DNA from: JAJISG01 sp964347325
GTDB lineage: Archaea; Thermoplasmatota; Thermoplasmata; RBG-16-68-12; JAJISG01
DNA length: 64,000 nucleotides
Direction of reading: 5' to 3'
NCBI GenBank assembly: GCA_964347325.1
Contig: CAYFYA010000009.1
Span: 1-64,000 of the forward strand
Shown here: piece by piece, positions 7,291 to 16,303 of the stretch
How the letters are laid out: each line of letters begins with the position of its first letter
Numbering within the stretch: position 1 is the first letter of the stretch
Notes under the pieces: generated by a model
The model's input: only the letters and a program-made list of their open reading frames with translations
The model's database searches: none
Told to the model about the DNA's origin: nothing
Program-made: the position numbers and the translations under genes

Positions 7291-8772
7291 TTAGGGAAGG
7301 ACGAGTCCAAAGGCCTCCTTCATCGCCTCACCCGTCTCGTCCATGAACAGGTGTTTTAACTCTGTGTACTCGTGCAGCCCGTAGATCCCGAGCTCTCTTC
7401 CGACGCCTGACTGCTTGTAGCCGCCGTGGGGTGTCGCGCAGCTGAGGATGTGGTGATGGTTGACCCAGACCGTGCCCGCCTTGATCTTACGTGCGAACTC
7501 CTCTCCACGCTGAAGGTCCCCCGTCCAGACCGAAGCAGCCAGCCCGTAGGAGGTCCCGTTGGCGAGTTCCAGGGCCTCTGATTGGTCGTCGTAGGTAAGA
7601 ACAGAAAGCACTGGGCCGAAGATTTCCTCCTGGGCAATCCGCATGTCGTTCTCCACGCCGTCGAAGATCGTCGGTTCCAAGAAGAAGCCCTTCTCAAATC
7701 CCTCTGGCCTCTTTCCCCCCAGGACAAGATGGGCTCCCTCTTCGACGCCACTGGTGATGTAGCCCTCCACCTCCTCCCGCTGTTTCTCAGAGATCAGAGG
7801 CCCCATGTCGGTCTCCCACGAGGCCGGAGTTCCGAGTCGCATGGCCTTGGCCCTATTCACAAGGCCTTCCACGAAGGAGTCATGGAGGTGTGAGGGGAGG
7901 ATGAGGCGGGTCCCCGAGAGACATATCTGACCCTGGTGGAGGTACGCCCCGAAGAGGGTCCCCTGGAGGGTCTCCTCAGAGTCCGCGTCATCCAGCACAA
8001 CCATAGGGGATTTCCCGCCGAGTTCGAGGGTGACCTTCTTCACTGTCGGTGCGGCCATGGCCATGACCTCTCTCCCGACCTCGGTGGAGCCGGTGAAGGC
8101 GACCCTGTCCACGTCTGGGTGGGTGACCAGCTCCCGACCAACCTCCCTCCCCGCACCCGTTATGATGTTGAGGACTCCTGGAGGTACTCCCGCATCGAGG
8201 GCCATCCTACCGTATTCCAAGGCCGTCAGGGGCGTGTATGAGGCAGGTTTGAGGACCATGCTGTTCCCGGCGGCCAGGGCCGGTGCGACCTTCCACACGG
8301 CCATGAGAAGGGGGAAGTTCCACGGGAGAATTCCTGAACAGACACCGATGGGCTCCCGCACGACTCGGCTCTTGATGCCGATGTCTGGGAGGTCGACGAT
8401 CTCGTCCCCCAGTCTCGCTGCCAGGCGGGCGAAGTGCCGGGTATGCTCGATGACCATGGGGATGTCAGCATAGCTAGCTTGACGGATGGGCTTCCCGCCG
8501 TTTAGAGACTCCAGGGATGCGATTTCCTCGGCGTTGGCTTCCACCAATCTGGCCAGCCTCTCCAGGACCTCGCCTCTCTTTGACGGATTCATCGTGGGCC
8601 ACGGGCCCATGTCGAAGGCGTCCCTCGCGGCATCGATGGCTGTCCTGGCGTCCTCCCTGGACGCCTTTGGCACTGTCGCGATGACGTCTTCGGTGGACGG
8701 GTCGAGGACGTCGTAGGTCTCGCCGGAGGCCGCGTCCACCCACTGATCTCCGATCAACATCTGGTACTGCAT
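7291..8772 (-). CDS. NAD(P)-dependent aldehyde dehydrogenase
   Basis: A 493-residue ALDH-superfamily enzyme oxidising an aldehyde to the acid. From the chosen start, the oxyanion Asn is in PWNFP (N152), the cofactor Lys is K175, the Rossmann signature is FTGST (226-230), the general base is in LELGGKSP (E250) and the nucleophile is in GQICLSGTR (C284). The length is typical. ATG 8772 is preferred over the longer frame because a minus-strand AGTATAAG box lies about 28-35 nt upstream; ATG 8760 is also possible. It is divergent from a zinc alcohol dehydrogenase with which it shares that box, which suggests consecutive alcohol-to-aldehyde-to-acid oxidation. The physiological substrate is unknown. 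Confidence 0.95.
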   Translation of the reverse strand: MQYQMLIGDQWVDAASGETYDVLDPSTEDVIATVPKASREDARTAIDAARDAFDMGPWPTMNPSKRGEVLERLARLVEANAEEIASLESLNGGKPIRQASYADIPMVIEHTRHFARLAARLGDEIVDLPDIGIKSRVVREPIGVCSGILPWNFPLLMAVWKVAPALAAGNSMVLKPASYTPLTALEYGRMALDAGVPPGVLNIITGAGREVGRELVTHPDVDRVAFTGSTEVGREVMAMAAPTVKKVTLELGGKSPMVVLDDADSEETLQGTLFGAYLHQGQICLSGTRLILPSHLHDSFVEGLVNRAKAMRLGTPASWETDMGPLISEKQREEVEGYITSGVEEGAHLVLGGKRPEGFEKGFFLEPTIFDGVENDMRIAQEEIFGPVLSVLTYDDQSEALELANGTSYGLAASVWTGDLQRGEEFARKIKAGTVWVNHHHILSCATPHGGYKQSGVGRELGIYGLHEYTELKHLFMDETGEAMKEAFGLVLP

Positions 8773-8797
8773 GGGATTCCCCGCGGAAAGACGCCAC

Positions 8798-8807
8798 ACT
8801 TATACTT
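8798..8807. promoter_or_regulatory. TATA-like box readable on both strands between ALDH and ADH genes
   Basis: ACTTATACTT reads as a TATA-like element on the plus strand and as AAGTATAAGT on the minus strand. It lies about 30 nt before the TTG start of the alcohol dehydrogenase and about 28 nt before the ATG of the aldehyde dehydrogenase. Both genes could therefore be transcribed from one box region, tying their expression together. Confidence 0.6.
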
Positions 8808-8836
8808 CTGTTCTTCCATGGAGCCCGGGGAAGCGG

Positions 8837-9883
8837 TTGAGGGCAGTCCAGTACCACGGTCCGGGGAAGCCCCTGACCCTCGAGAACGTCGAGGACCCGG
8901 AACCTGAGTCGCGGGAGATCCTAGTTCGCGTCGAAGCCTGTGGGGCCTGTCACAGCGATCTGCACGCCATGCAGGAGCACTTCGCACCGTTGGACGAGGG
9001 TCACATCCCCGGCCACGAGATCTCAGGCCGTGTAGAGGCCTTCGGCACCGACTGCAGGAACTCCTACGACCTCAGCGGGGGTGATCCTGTGATCGTCTCC
9101 TGGATCGCCTCTTGTGGCGTTTGCCCCGAGTGCCAGCGAGGCGAGGAGAATTACTGCAGATACTTGGAGCATCCGGGGCTGACTCCCGACCGTCCCGGTG
9201 GTCTAGCCGAGCTGGTCGCCGTCCCGGAGCACGTCGTGATCCCCTTCCCGCCCGAGGTTCCCCTGGAGGATGCGAGCGTGCTGTCGTGCGCCTACGGGAC
9301 GGCCTATAACGCTCTCCGGAACCGAGGTCGCCTCCGGGGTGGTGAAACCATGGCCGTCTTCGGCTGTGGCGGGCTGGGGCTAGCGACCATACAGCTGGGG
9401 ACCATCTTCGGAGCCTCGACGATCGTTGGGGTGGACATCTTGGAGGAGAAGCTGCCGTTGGCCGGGGAGCTGGGGGCGAGCGTCCTCATCGACGCCTCGA
9501 AGGAGGATAGTGTGGGTCGGATACTGGAGGTCACGAGACAGAGGGGTGTAGACTTGGCCCTGGAGGCCCAGCCCGAGCCAGACCTCATCAGATCCCTGGA
9601 GGTCGTCCGGAGGGGTGGACGAGTCGTTGTCATGGGACTTCACCCCATGGGTTCGGAGATTCCGATGGACATCATGGGGTTCTCCCTCTACAACCTCTCC
9701 CTTGTCGCCTGCTTCGGTTACAGCCCCAGAAGAGATCTCCCCCAGCTCGTGAACCTGGTGGCCGCAGAGCGTCTCGACCCGGGCAAGATCATCAGTCGCT
9801 ACTATCCACTGGAGGCCGTTAACGAGGCCTACGCGGACCTGGAGTTGGGGAGGGTAGCCAGGGCGGTCATCAGAGTCCGCTAG
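8837..9883 (+). CDS. Zinc-dependent medium-chain alcohol dehydrogenase
   Basis: A 348-residue MDR-family dehydrogenase. The catalytic zinc site is CGACHSDLH with GHEISG downstream. The structural zinc lobe is CGVCPECQRGEENYC with four cysteines. The NAD(P) Rossmann fold is GCGGLGL, followed by an acidic residue in VGVDI, which favours NAD. TTG 8837 begins LRAVQYHGPGKPL, the normal family start, and follows a TATA-like box by about 30 nt; the longer open frame overlaps the promoter and adds non-family sequence. The divergent ALDH next door suggests a joint role in alcohol or aldehyde oxidation. Confidence 0.93.
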   Translation: MRAVQYHGPGKPLTLENVEDPEPESREILVRVEACGACHSDLHAMQEHFAPLDEGHIPGHEISGRVEAFGTDCRNSYDLSGGDPVIVSWIASCGVCPECQRGEENYCRYLEHPGLTPDRPGGLAELVAVPEHVVIPFPPEVPLEDASVLSCAYGTAYNALRNRGRLRGGETMAVFGCGGLGLATIQLGTIFGASTIVGVDILEEKLPLAGELGASVLIDASKEDSVGRILEVTRQRGVDLALEAQPEPDLIRSLEVVRRGGRVVVMGLHPMGSEIPMDIMGFSLYNLSLVACFGYSPRRDLPQLVNLVAAERLDPGKIISRYYPLEAVNEAYADLELGRVARAVIRVR

Positions 9884-9886
9884 CTC

Positions 9887-10291
9887 TCAGACGAACTCCG
9901 TGGGCACCTCACCTGCGGTCGACACCAGGAGCTTGGCGGCCTTGGTGTACCGCATTACCTTCATCATGCTACCCTTAAGCTTGAACTTGCCCGTGAGGAG
10001 GCCTCGGATCGGGTCGATCTCCTTGTTGATCAGCTTGATCCAGTTGCCGTAGGGGCCAGCATACGTGAAGGCTGTATCGAGTTCTTCCCCGGGTTCCAGC
10101 ATCCGGGCCTCTCGACACTTCCCGTGCCACAGGTTGACGTAGAAGACAGCCTCTTCCTCGAGGCCGCCCTCCGGCTGACATATGAATAGGAAGTCCCCCT
10201 CCCAGTCCCTGGCGGCCTCCGCATACGCCTCGTTGCTGTTGATCCTCTCCATGAAGATTTCAATCCACTCTTGTGAAGGAAAGGTGGCCAT
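9887..10291 (-). CDS. SCP2-like sterol carrier/lipid-binding domain protein
   Basis: A 134-residue stand-alone SCP2-fold protein. The central FLFICQPEGGLEEEAVFYVN strands, the AFTYAGPYGNWIKLINKEID block and the KFKLKGSMMKVMRY C-terminal helix match the family (G-K-x-K-x-x-G-[DN/S]-x-x-x-x-x-x-x). These proteins bind fatty acyl or isoprenoid-like ligands in a hydrophobic cavity. The ATG at 10291 lies about 31-37 nt downstream of a minus-strand TTAAATA box, so the longer frame beginning at 10321 is not used. It is convergent with the alcohol dehydrogenase. Confidence 0.82.
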   Translation of the reverse strand: MATFPSQEWIEIFMERINSNEAYAEAARDWEGDFLFICQPEGGLEEEAVFYVNLWHGKCREARMLEPGEELDTAFTYAGPYGNWIKLINKEIDPIRGLLTGKFKLKGSMMKVMRYTKAAKLLVSTAGEVPTEFV

Positions 10292-10321
10292 GCTTACCGC
10301 TGTCTCGGTACGGGAACTCAC

Positions 10322-10328
10322 TATTTAA
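10322..10328 (-). promoter_or_regulatory. TATA box of the SCP2-like gene
   Basis: Minus-strand TTAAATA ends 31 nt upstream of the chosen ATG (10291), a spacing expected for a leaderless archaeal transcript. It falls inside the longer open frame and so argues for the shorter protein. Confidence 0.55.
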
Positions 10329-10354
10329 CACACCTCAAGGCGTCCGGGCCCGAT

Positions 10355-12373
10355 CTATCCCCAGGGCGACGGCACGAGGGTCGACTCTGACCAGTAGACG
10401 TCCACGATGGCCCCCTCCAGCACGACCACGGCTATCGTCACCACCTCCCCACGGAGCCAGGCCGAGACCGCCAGCTCAAGGGTTCTCCAGGAGGCCTGGG
10501 AGTCGCCAGTTACGACGCCAAGCTGGTTCTCCGTGACGACGTGTGTCGTCCCGTTGATCGTGATGATGATCTCGTTCCCCGCTCCCCCTGGGGCTATCCC
10601 GATGAAGGCGTTCTCGATGGTGTGGTTTTGCCAGATGGCCTGAATGTCCGCTGGCTGGCCAAAGGTCTTGGCCCGGTACGAGTCGACAGCCCTCTCCAGG
10701 TTGCTGTCTATGACGGGGGGCGCGGTGTACTCCTCACCGTCGACGATGGCATACTTCTGGATAGTGAAGCCAGCATACAGAGGGACCACGTAGGCGTACC
10801 TCACGTGACCTCCGACCATCCGGAAGGGGTACAGGTAGGCCTCGTCGATCCTCAGCTGCTGGAACCCGATGGCGCCGCTCGCCAGGTAGTTGCTGACCTG
10901 GAGTATGACGGTATCCAAGTCCACCACGCTCAGGCCCTCGAGGTTGAAGAAAAAGGCCTCCCCCGTCCTCGAGTTGACGTTGACGACGCCGCCGAGGACG
11001 CGACTAGCTTGCTGGACCAAGGGGACCTGCCAGTACGAGGTCCCTCCGACCACTACGAAGCGGGATGCCACGTCGTCTGGGTTGTAGAGGTGGAGCTTGT
11101 TGACCACGCCGTAAGTCAACCCGAACCTATTGGCGGCCCACCAGGAGGTCCAGTCGTACACGTACTCATCTGGGATAACCACCTCTAACCAGGAGGGGAT
11201 GGTCGGGTCGTCGACGTCGTGGACCGTGAACCCACCGGATTGCGCGTCAACGATGACGATCTTCCGGAGGACTCCTCGATCCTGTAGGTTGAGATTCTCG
11301 GCCATGTACAGAATCCAGAAGGGATTGAGGTCGTCGTCGACGTCGAAGCGCACCTGGAAGATGTAGAGCTCGCCCGAGAACTGTTCATTCACCTTCTTGA
11401 TCAACCGTCTCTCCCAAGGGATCCGTTCCTCGTGGATTTCAAGGGGCTTCTCCACCACCTGAACGACCTGCGGCTCCTGGCGAGTCATGTTCTCAGGCAG
11501 GTTCTTCAGGAGGACGAAGAAGGGGACGTGGGGGTTTCCAAGCCATTTCAGGGTCTCGTAGGTCGGGGCATTCACCCAGACGAAGTCGCCCCTTACGATC
11601 GTCGGATGGGTGTACTGGAAAAGGAAGTCCGGGTCATCCTCGAAGGCGCTGGCGAAAGGACCGTAAGCCCGCCGGAGATACTGGGTGGCCAGATCCCACG
11701 ACACGACACGGATGTGACTCGTGTTTGTGACGAAGAAGCTCGGATTCCCTTCGATGGTGTTTTCCGTGAGCGCCCGGGGTAGTGGTGTCGTCGTGGCACC
11801 CGCCGGAAAAACCGCCAGGCTAATCACTGGTCCCGCGATGATCGAGAGCCCTAGGAGGAAGGCGAGGAGCCGAGGTCGTGTCACCCACGGGACGGCGTTG
11901 TAGAGCCTGCCAAGGAGCCGCCTGTGACCTGCGATGGCGACTACGATGACGGCCACGACGAGGATGATTACAACCCAGAGCGACAGTCCCAGGCCGTCCG
12001 CTCCCGCCGGCACCAGGGACGGGGCGAGGGCGTAGAAAGAAACGGCGGATCCTGCGGCCCACGCCCCAAAGCCGTGTAGAAGCATGAAGGGCAGCCATCG
12101 GTGGTCGAGCATCAGGTCCAAGATGAGACCGCCCAAGAGGGCCATCATACACCATGTCAGAAGAGCGAGAGGGGAGCCGATGTAGAAGCCGTAGGTCAGC
12201 AGTACGGTAGCAGCCACCACCTCGATGAAGATGACCGTCCCAACGAGGCGGCCCCAGGGGAAGCGCCATCCCTTCCTCGTCATCTTCGGCTCGAAGTACA
12301 GGCCCATAAGAGCTGCTGGCAGTAGGGCAAGGAGATAGGTGCTGACGGCCATGAGCCCGAGATACTTATCCAA
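10355..12373 (-). CDS. Polytopic membrane protein with large extracytoplasmic domain, function unknown
   Basis: The 672-residue protein has six hydrophobic spans in its first ~195 residues (for example VGTVIFIEVVAATVLLTYGF and LSLWVVIILVVAVIVVAI). About 470 mainly beta-type residues follow with no further clear span. The second half contains NPFWILYMAENL, a segment GVLRKIVIVDAQSGGFTVHD that recalls PepSY-like or signal-peptidase-linked modules, and several N-x-T sites that would be glycosylated outside the cell. No catalytic motif is visible and I cannot assign a family. It stands alone between the SCP2-like gene and a PH-domain membrane protein. ATG 12373 follows minus-strand AT-poor sequence, so its promoter is unclear. 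Confidence 0.75.
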   Translation of the reverse strand: MDKYLGLMAVSTYLLALLPAALMGLYFEPKMTRKGWRFPWGRLVGTVIFIEVVAATVLLTYGFYIGSPLALLTWCMMALLGGLILDLMLDHRWLPFMLLHGFGAWAAGSAVSFYALAPSLVPAGADGLGLSLWVVIILVVAVIVVAIAGHRRLLGRLYNAVPWVTRPRLLAFLLGLSIIAGPVISLAVFPAGATTTPLPRALTENTIEGNPSFFVTNTSHIRVVSWDLATQYLRRAYGPFASAFEDDPDFLFQYTHPTIVRGDFVWVNAPTYETLKWLGNPHVPFFVLLKNLPENMTRQEPQVVQVVEKPLEIHEERIPWERRLIKKVNEQFSGELYIFQVRFDVDDDLNPFWILYMAENLNLQDRGVLRKIVIVDAQSGGFTVHDVDDPTIPSWLEVVIPDEYVYDWTSWWAANRFGLTYGVVNKLHLYNPDDVASRFVVVGGTSYWQVPLVQQASRVLGGVVNVNSRTGEAFFFNLEGLSVVDLDTVILQVSNYLASGAIGFQQLRIDEAYLYPFRMVGGHVRYAYVVPLYAGFTIQKYAIVDGEEYTAPPVIDSNLERAVDSYRAKTFGQPADIQAIWQNHTIENAFIGIAPGGAGNEIIITINGTTHVVTENQLGVVTGDSQASWRTLELAVSAWLRGEVVTIAVVVLEGAIVDVYWSESTLVPSPWG

Positions 12374-12424
12374 GGATTTGGCCTTTTGCTAACTCCAGCG
12401 AACCCAGTCATCCCCTGATGAGTC

Positions 12425-13375
12425 TCAGGGCTGGTCGTAAGCGTAGTAGTAATCGGGCTCCTCCTGGCTGGCCATGATATCTCTCATCTCGGCCAGGAGG
12501 TCTCGCTGCTCCTTGGCGTAGTGGACCATCGAACTCTCCTGTAGGAGCTGTGCCACAAGGACTCGTACGGTTCTGAAGGGGTGCACCCCGGTGAGCTGGG
12601 CGTGGCTCCTTGCCCTGGCGACCCTAACCTTCCTTGACCCGCCGGCGAAGAGGCCGCCGCCGACCTGTCCCTCCTCGGTGGTTCCCCCCACCCCGCCGCC
12701 CGCGAAGGCCTCATCGGCGCCGGTGCCGATGCCGGAAGCCGTTACGGGGATGATGGTACCGTACCCGAAGATCCTCCCGAGGACTCCTTGGGTCGTCGTC
12801 AGGTCCGTGACGTTTTCATATCTCACGGTCCTCTCGCGCTTCCGGATAATGCCGGCCTTGAGTATCAATCGAAGGTCGGTCACGAGGTAAGTATGGCTTC
12901 TCCTGTAGAGATCCACCAGCCCCATTCCGAGGACGGCCATGACGGTGGAGTAGACCGGGAGGAAGAAGGCGTTGGCGCCTATGTCCGGGGCCTGGATCGT
13001 GAGGTATAGAGCGAAGGCGATGAAGGCCCCGAAGACCGCCAGGTATGTCCACCTGATGAGGATGACGGACGCGCCGATAGCGAAGACCGTGAGGGCCAGG
13101 GCCCAGATGAGGAAACGGATTGCTGTCACGCCTGCCGAGTACCCGAGGAAGTCCTCGAAGGATACCCATCCAGTGACAGCGTTGAAGAGATAGGCGAATC
13201 CGATGCCCACGCCGAGGAGGTAGATGAAGGGCGTGTGGAGGTCCAGGAAGGAGAGGGGGTGGGGGGTGAGTTCGGCCCTGAGGTCTTCCCCTCGGAGCAG
13301 GTCATATCTGGGCCTCCAAGGCCCAGGGATACGGCGAAAGGCCGCTTTCAGCCGATAGAGTAACCGCGAGCGCAC
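12425..13375 (-). CDS. Membrane protein with bacterial-type PH domain
   Basis: About 316 residues. There are four hydrophobic segments (FIYLLGVGIGFAYLFNAV, TAIRFLIWALALTVFAIGAS, a further Tyr-rich span, and FFLPVYSTVMAVLGMGLV). They are followed by a bPH2-type domain: HTYLVTDLRLILKAGI, then ERTVRYENVTDL, GRIFGYGTIIPVTASG. This is the YdbS/YdbT fold, which links membranes to protein or lipid partners. A Gly-rich loop (GGGVGGTTEEGQVGGG) and a C-terminal Tyr-rich tail follow. GTG 13375 is chosen because a minus-strand ATATTTAAC box (13410-13418) lies inside the longer frame, and that frame would also overlap the upstream acetyltransferase gene. Function unknown beyond the domain. Confidence 0.72.
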   Translation of the reverse strand: MRSRLLYRLKAAFRRIPGPWRPRYDLLRGEDLRAELTPHPLSFLDLHTPFIYLLGVGIGFAYLFNAVTGWVSFEDFLGYSAGVTAIRFLIWALALTVFAIGASVILIRWTYLAVFGAFIAFALYLTIQAPDIGANAFFLPVYSTVMAVLGMGLVDLYRRSHTYLVTDLRLILKAGIIRKRERTVRYENVTDLTTTQGVLGRIFGYGTIIPVTASGIGTGADEAFAGGGVGGTTEEGQVGGGLFAGGSRKVRVARARSHAQLTGVHPFRTVRVLVAQLLQESSMVHYAKEQRDLLAEMRDIMASQEEPDYYYAYDQP

Positions 13376-13431
13376 CCCATTCCCTTGAACCGGCGGATGC
13401 AGCCCTGAAGTTAAATATGTTTCGGGAGAGG

Positions 13432-14181
13432 CTAGCCCTTGGTCGCTCTCCCCCAAACCTGTCTCTTGATCTTTTTGAAGCCCATCTGCTCGCTCAGGTT
13501 GATCGATACATCGTTGTCCTGAAACACGTGACAGACGGGCGTCTTACCAAGCGCGAAGACCCTCTCCAGCAGTGCGGTCGCGGTGGTCTTCGCATAACCG
13601 CGACCTCGATAGGGCTTCCTGACGTGGAGGAAACCCAGCATGATGACGTCGTCGGTCTCTAGATGTGTCATGTCCCAGGCGGCCAGCTCACCATCGACGT
13701 AGATTCCTGCCGTCATTCCAGTCTCGATTCTCGAACGGACGTAGTCTGTTGCCTCACTGTCTAGCCACCTCTGAGCGATCATCTCGGCGTGTTCTGGCCT
13801 CACAGGTTCTGTCTCCATCACGCTGGTCGGGCGGAAGTCCTCATGCTTCATGTCGAAGAGCCACGTCGGTTCCTCGATCTCCACCTCCATGACCTCCTCC
13901 ATGATCGGTATCAGGTCCAGGTCCACGGCCGAGAAGTGGTAGTCCCCCGCTGGAAGCTTTGAGAGGACTTCGCGCAACCGGTCTGAGTCGGTGGCAGTCA
14001 GGCAGAGGCTTCCCTGTTCCAGATCGAAAACAGCGATGGCCTGCAGATCATCCAAATCGTCGAACAGAACTTCAGGACCGGGCTCGCCATGAAAGATCCG
14101 GTGGATGACCCAGGCGTTCCCCGCAGGGTCCTGTTCCAGCCAAGTACGAATCCTGGCTAGCTCACCCTCCGAAAGGTCCAC
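13432..14181 (-). CDS. GNAT-family N-acetyltransferase
   Basis: A 249-residue protein whose C-terminal half is an FR47-like GNAT domain: GIYVDGELAAWDMTHLETDD, the acetyl-CoA loop VRKPYRGRGYAKTTATALL, and NDVSINLSEQMGFKKI. The N-terminal ~100 residues form an acidic accessory domain (HRIFHGEPGPEVLFDDLDDL) of the kind seen in glycine N-acyltransferase-like proteins. The acceptor is unknown. It lies between trpB2 and the PH-domain gene on the same strand with short gaps, but nothing ties it to tryptophan synthesis. Confidence 0.88.
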   Translation of the reverse strand: MDLSEGELARIRTWLEQDPAGNAWVIHRIFHGEPGPEVLFDDLDDLQAIAVFDLEQGSLCLTATDSDRLREVLSKLPAGDYHFSAVDLDLIPIMEEVMEVEIEEPTWLFDMKHEDFRPTSVMETEPVRPEHAEMIAQRWLDSEATDYVRSRIETGMTAGIYVDGELAAWDMTHLETDDVIMLGFLHVRKPYRGRGYAKTTATALLERVFALGKTPVCHVFQDNDVSINLSEQMGFKKIKRQVWGRATKG

Positions 14182-14212
14182 GACTAGCCAAGGACGACGG
14201 GGTATTAAGCCG

Positions 14213-15508
14213 TTAGATGCCCAATTTCTCCCGGTAGGCCTCTATGTCCAGTAGTCCGTGCCCGCTGACGTTGAAGGCGATGGCTTTGTCCTCCCCGGTC
14301 TCCTTGCACCGCAGGGCCTCATCGATGGCTCCTGCGACGCTGTAGGCCGATTCGGGGGCTGGCAGAAAGCCCTCCGTCGTTATGAAGGTCTGAGCCCTGT
14401 CGAAGACGTACCTCTCGTCCGCGGGGTAGGCGATGGTGTCGATATAGCCGAGGTGCCTCAGGAGGCTTATGATGGGGGCGGCGCCGTGATACCTCAGCCC
14501 GTCGGCCCTGATGGGCACCATCTCCTTCTGATGGCCGAGGGTGTACATCTTCAGCATCGGTGTTAGCTCTGCATGGTCAGCGAAGTCGTACTTGTACTCT
14601 CCCTGAAGGTTGGGGGCCGCCTCGCTCTGAGTCGCTATGAACTGGATCTGCCTGCCCTTGAGGGCGTCGGCCACGAAGGGGATCACGAAACCGCCGAAGT
14701 TGCTCCCGCCTCCGAGACAGGAGATCATGACATCAGGATAGTCGTCGGCCATCTCGAACAGCTTCTTCGCCTCGAGGCCAATGACGGTCTGGTGGAGGAG
14801 GACATGGTTGAGGACCGACCCCAAGCAGTAGATGGTGTTGGTGTCCCTCCCCGCCTCCTCTAGCCCCTCCGAGACGGCAATTCCCAAGGACCCGGGATGG
14901 TTGGAGTCCTTCTTGAGAAGCTCTCTGCCCACCTCCGTCTCCCCGCTGGGAGAGGCCCTGACAGTCGCGTTGAACAGCTTCATGAATCCGCGCCGCTCGC
15001 GTTTCCACTCGTACACTGCTCGAACCCAGTAGATAACGAGCTCGAGGCCCGCGAGGCTCGCGGCGTAGGCGAGGGCTGTGCCCCACTGGCCGGCTCCGGT
15101 CTCTGTGGAGAGCTTCTCGTACCCCTCCTCCATCGCGTAGTAGGCCTGGGCTAGGGCCGTGTTGACCTTGTGGCTCCCCGTTGGGGAGTAGAACTCGGCC
15201 TTGTAGTACAGCCTGGCCGGCGTCTTCAGCTTCTCCTCCAGGCGTCGTGCCCTGATGAGGGGTCTGGGTCTGCCGGCCTGCTCGTAGAATTCCAGGACGC
15301 CCTCAGGGATGTCTATCCAACTCGCCTCCGAGTTCTCCTGCTCGAGGCAGTGTCGGAGCAGGACCTCCTTTAGCCGCTTGAGACGGACCTTCCCCTCGTC
15401 CGGATCGGCCGGTGGAGGCAGCGGCTCTGGGAGGTCTGGAAGGATGTTGTACCAGGTAGTCGGCTTCTCATCTTGTGCTAGTTGATACAGCACTCTACCC
15501 CGCGACAT
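14213..15508 (-). CDS. trpB2: Tryptophan synthase beta chain-like protein, TrpB2 type
   Basis: A PLP enzyme of 431 residues, longer than TrpB1 (~400), with the TrpB2-type N-terminal extension (NILPDLPEPLPPP). The PLP lysine is in GSHKVNTA (K114). The active-site Glu block is STETGAGQWG, and the phosphate-binding glycines are in CLGGGSNFGG. TrpB2 condenses indole with serine, or acts as a serine deaminase in some archaea, usually without a TrpA partner. No other trp gene is nearby and the gene appears monocistronic. ATG 15508 gives the normal family start. Confidence 0.93.
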   Translation of the reverse strand: MSRGRVLYQLAQDEKPTTWYNILPDLPEPLPPPADPDEGKVRLKRLKEVLLRHCLEQENSEASWIDIPEGVLEFYEQAGRPRPLIRARRLEEKLKTPARLYYKAEFYSPTGSHKVNTALAQAYYAMEEGYEKLSTETGAGQWGTALAYAASLAGLELVIYWVRAVYEWKRERRGFMKLFNATVRASPSGETEVGRELLKKDSNHPGSLGIAVSEGLEEAGRDTNTIYCLGSVLNHVLLHQTVIGLEAKKLFEMADDYPDVMISCLGGGSNFGGFVIPFVADALKGRQIQFIATQSEAAPNLQGEYKYDFADHAELTPMLKMYTLGHQKEMVPIRADGLRYHGAAPIISLLRHLGYIDTIAYPADERYVFDRAQTFITTEGFLPAPESAYSVAGAIDEALRCKETGEDKAIAFNVSGHGLLDIEAYREKLGI

Positions 15509-15541
15509 TCCATCCCCTCGGGCTCGGAAAGGAGAGACGCC

Positions 15542-16192
15542 TTAAAGGGTTTCCTTCGCCGTACGAACCTCCGCGGCCACCTCTTGCGCAGCCCCCACGG
15601 GATCCTTCGCCGTGGTGATTCGTCGGCCCACAATCAGATAGTCCGCACCCTGCCTGATGGCCTCCACGGGGTCCCCGCCCTGGGGTCCCACCCCAGGTGA
15701 GAGGATTAGCAGCTCGCCCACGATCGTCCTTAGCTTTGCTATGGTGGCAGGGCGAGTGGCCCCCGCCACGATACCAGCGGCCCCCGCCTCCCTAGCCAGG
15801 AGGGCCATCTCCTCCGCTACAGGGAGGAGAAACGTGTTGGCGCCGGGATGGCTCATGGCGGTCACCACATACACAGCCCCCTTGGCGGCTTCGATGCAGG
15901 CCCTGAGGGAGTCCTCTCCCGGGAAGCCGTGGACAATGATGCCTTCGGCCGCATGCTCGAAGGTTAGGCCTACGATGAGGCGATCGGTGTCAGGGATGTC
16001 CGCCACCTTGAAGTCGCAGAGTACAGGTCCGTAGGCGGAGAGGGTGTCCACAATCCCGAGTCCCGCTGAGAGGACCAGCGGGTAGTTGACCTTGAAAGCG
16101 TCGCAATAGCCTGAGGTTTCCTCTGCGACCCGAACTGCCCTCTGCGGATCTGTCATGTCCAAGGCAATGATCAGCTCGGTTTCCCGCTTCAT
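15542..16192 (-). CDS. pyrF: Orotidine 5'-phosphate decarboxylase
   Basis: A 216-residue TIM-barrel decarboxylase converting OMP to UMP, the last step of de novo pyrimidine synthesis. LDMTDP and KVNYPLV supply the first substrate contacts. The catalytic tetrad block is CDFKVADIPDT (D60-x-K62-x-x-D65), and the phosphate loop is LSPGVGPQGGD with VGRRI at the end. ATG 16192 gives the normal start; the upstream open sequence (to 16237) has no family similarity. It is monocistronic or weakly linked to trpB2, 33 nt downstream. Confidence 0.95.
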   Translation of the reverse strand: MKRETELIIALDMTDPQRAVRVAEETSGYCDAFKVNYPLVLSAGLGIVDTLSAYGPVLCDFKVADIPDTDRLIVGLTFEHAAEGIIVHGFPGEDSLRACIEAAKGAVYVVTAMSHPGANTFLLPVAEEMALLAREAGAAGIVAGATRPATIAKLRTIVGELLILSPGVGPQGGDPVEAIRQGADYLIVGRRITTAKDPVGAAQEVAAEVRTAKETL

Positions 16193-16303
16193 CGGTCCCC
16201 CAAACCTCGCTCCCTGCAAAAGGCTTTTGAGGCACATCCAGAAATGAGAACCACCTCACTAGCTTTATGTATCCGGTGACCCAAGGGAGGAAGCTGGCAG
16301 ACC

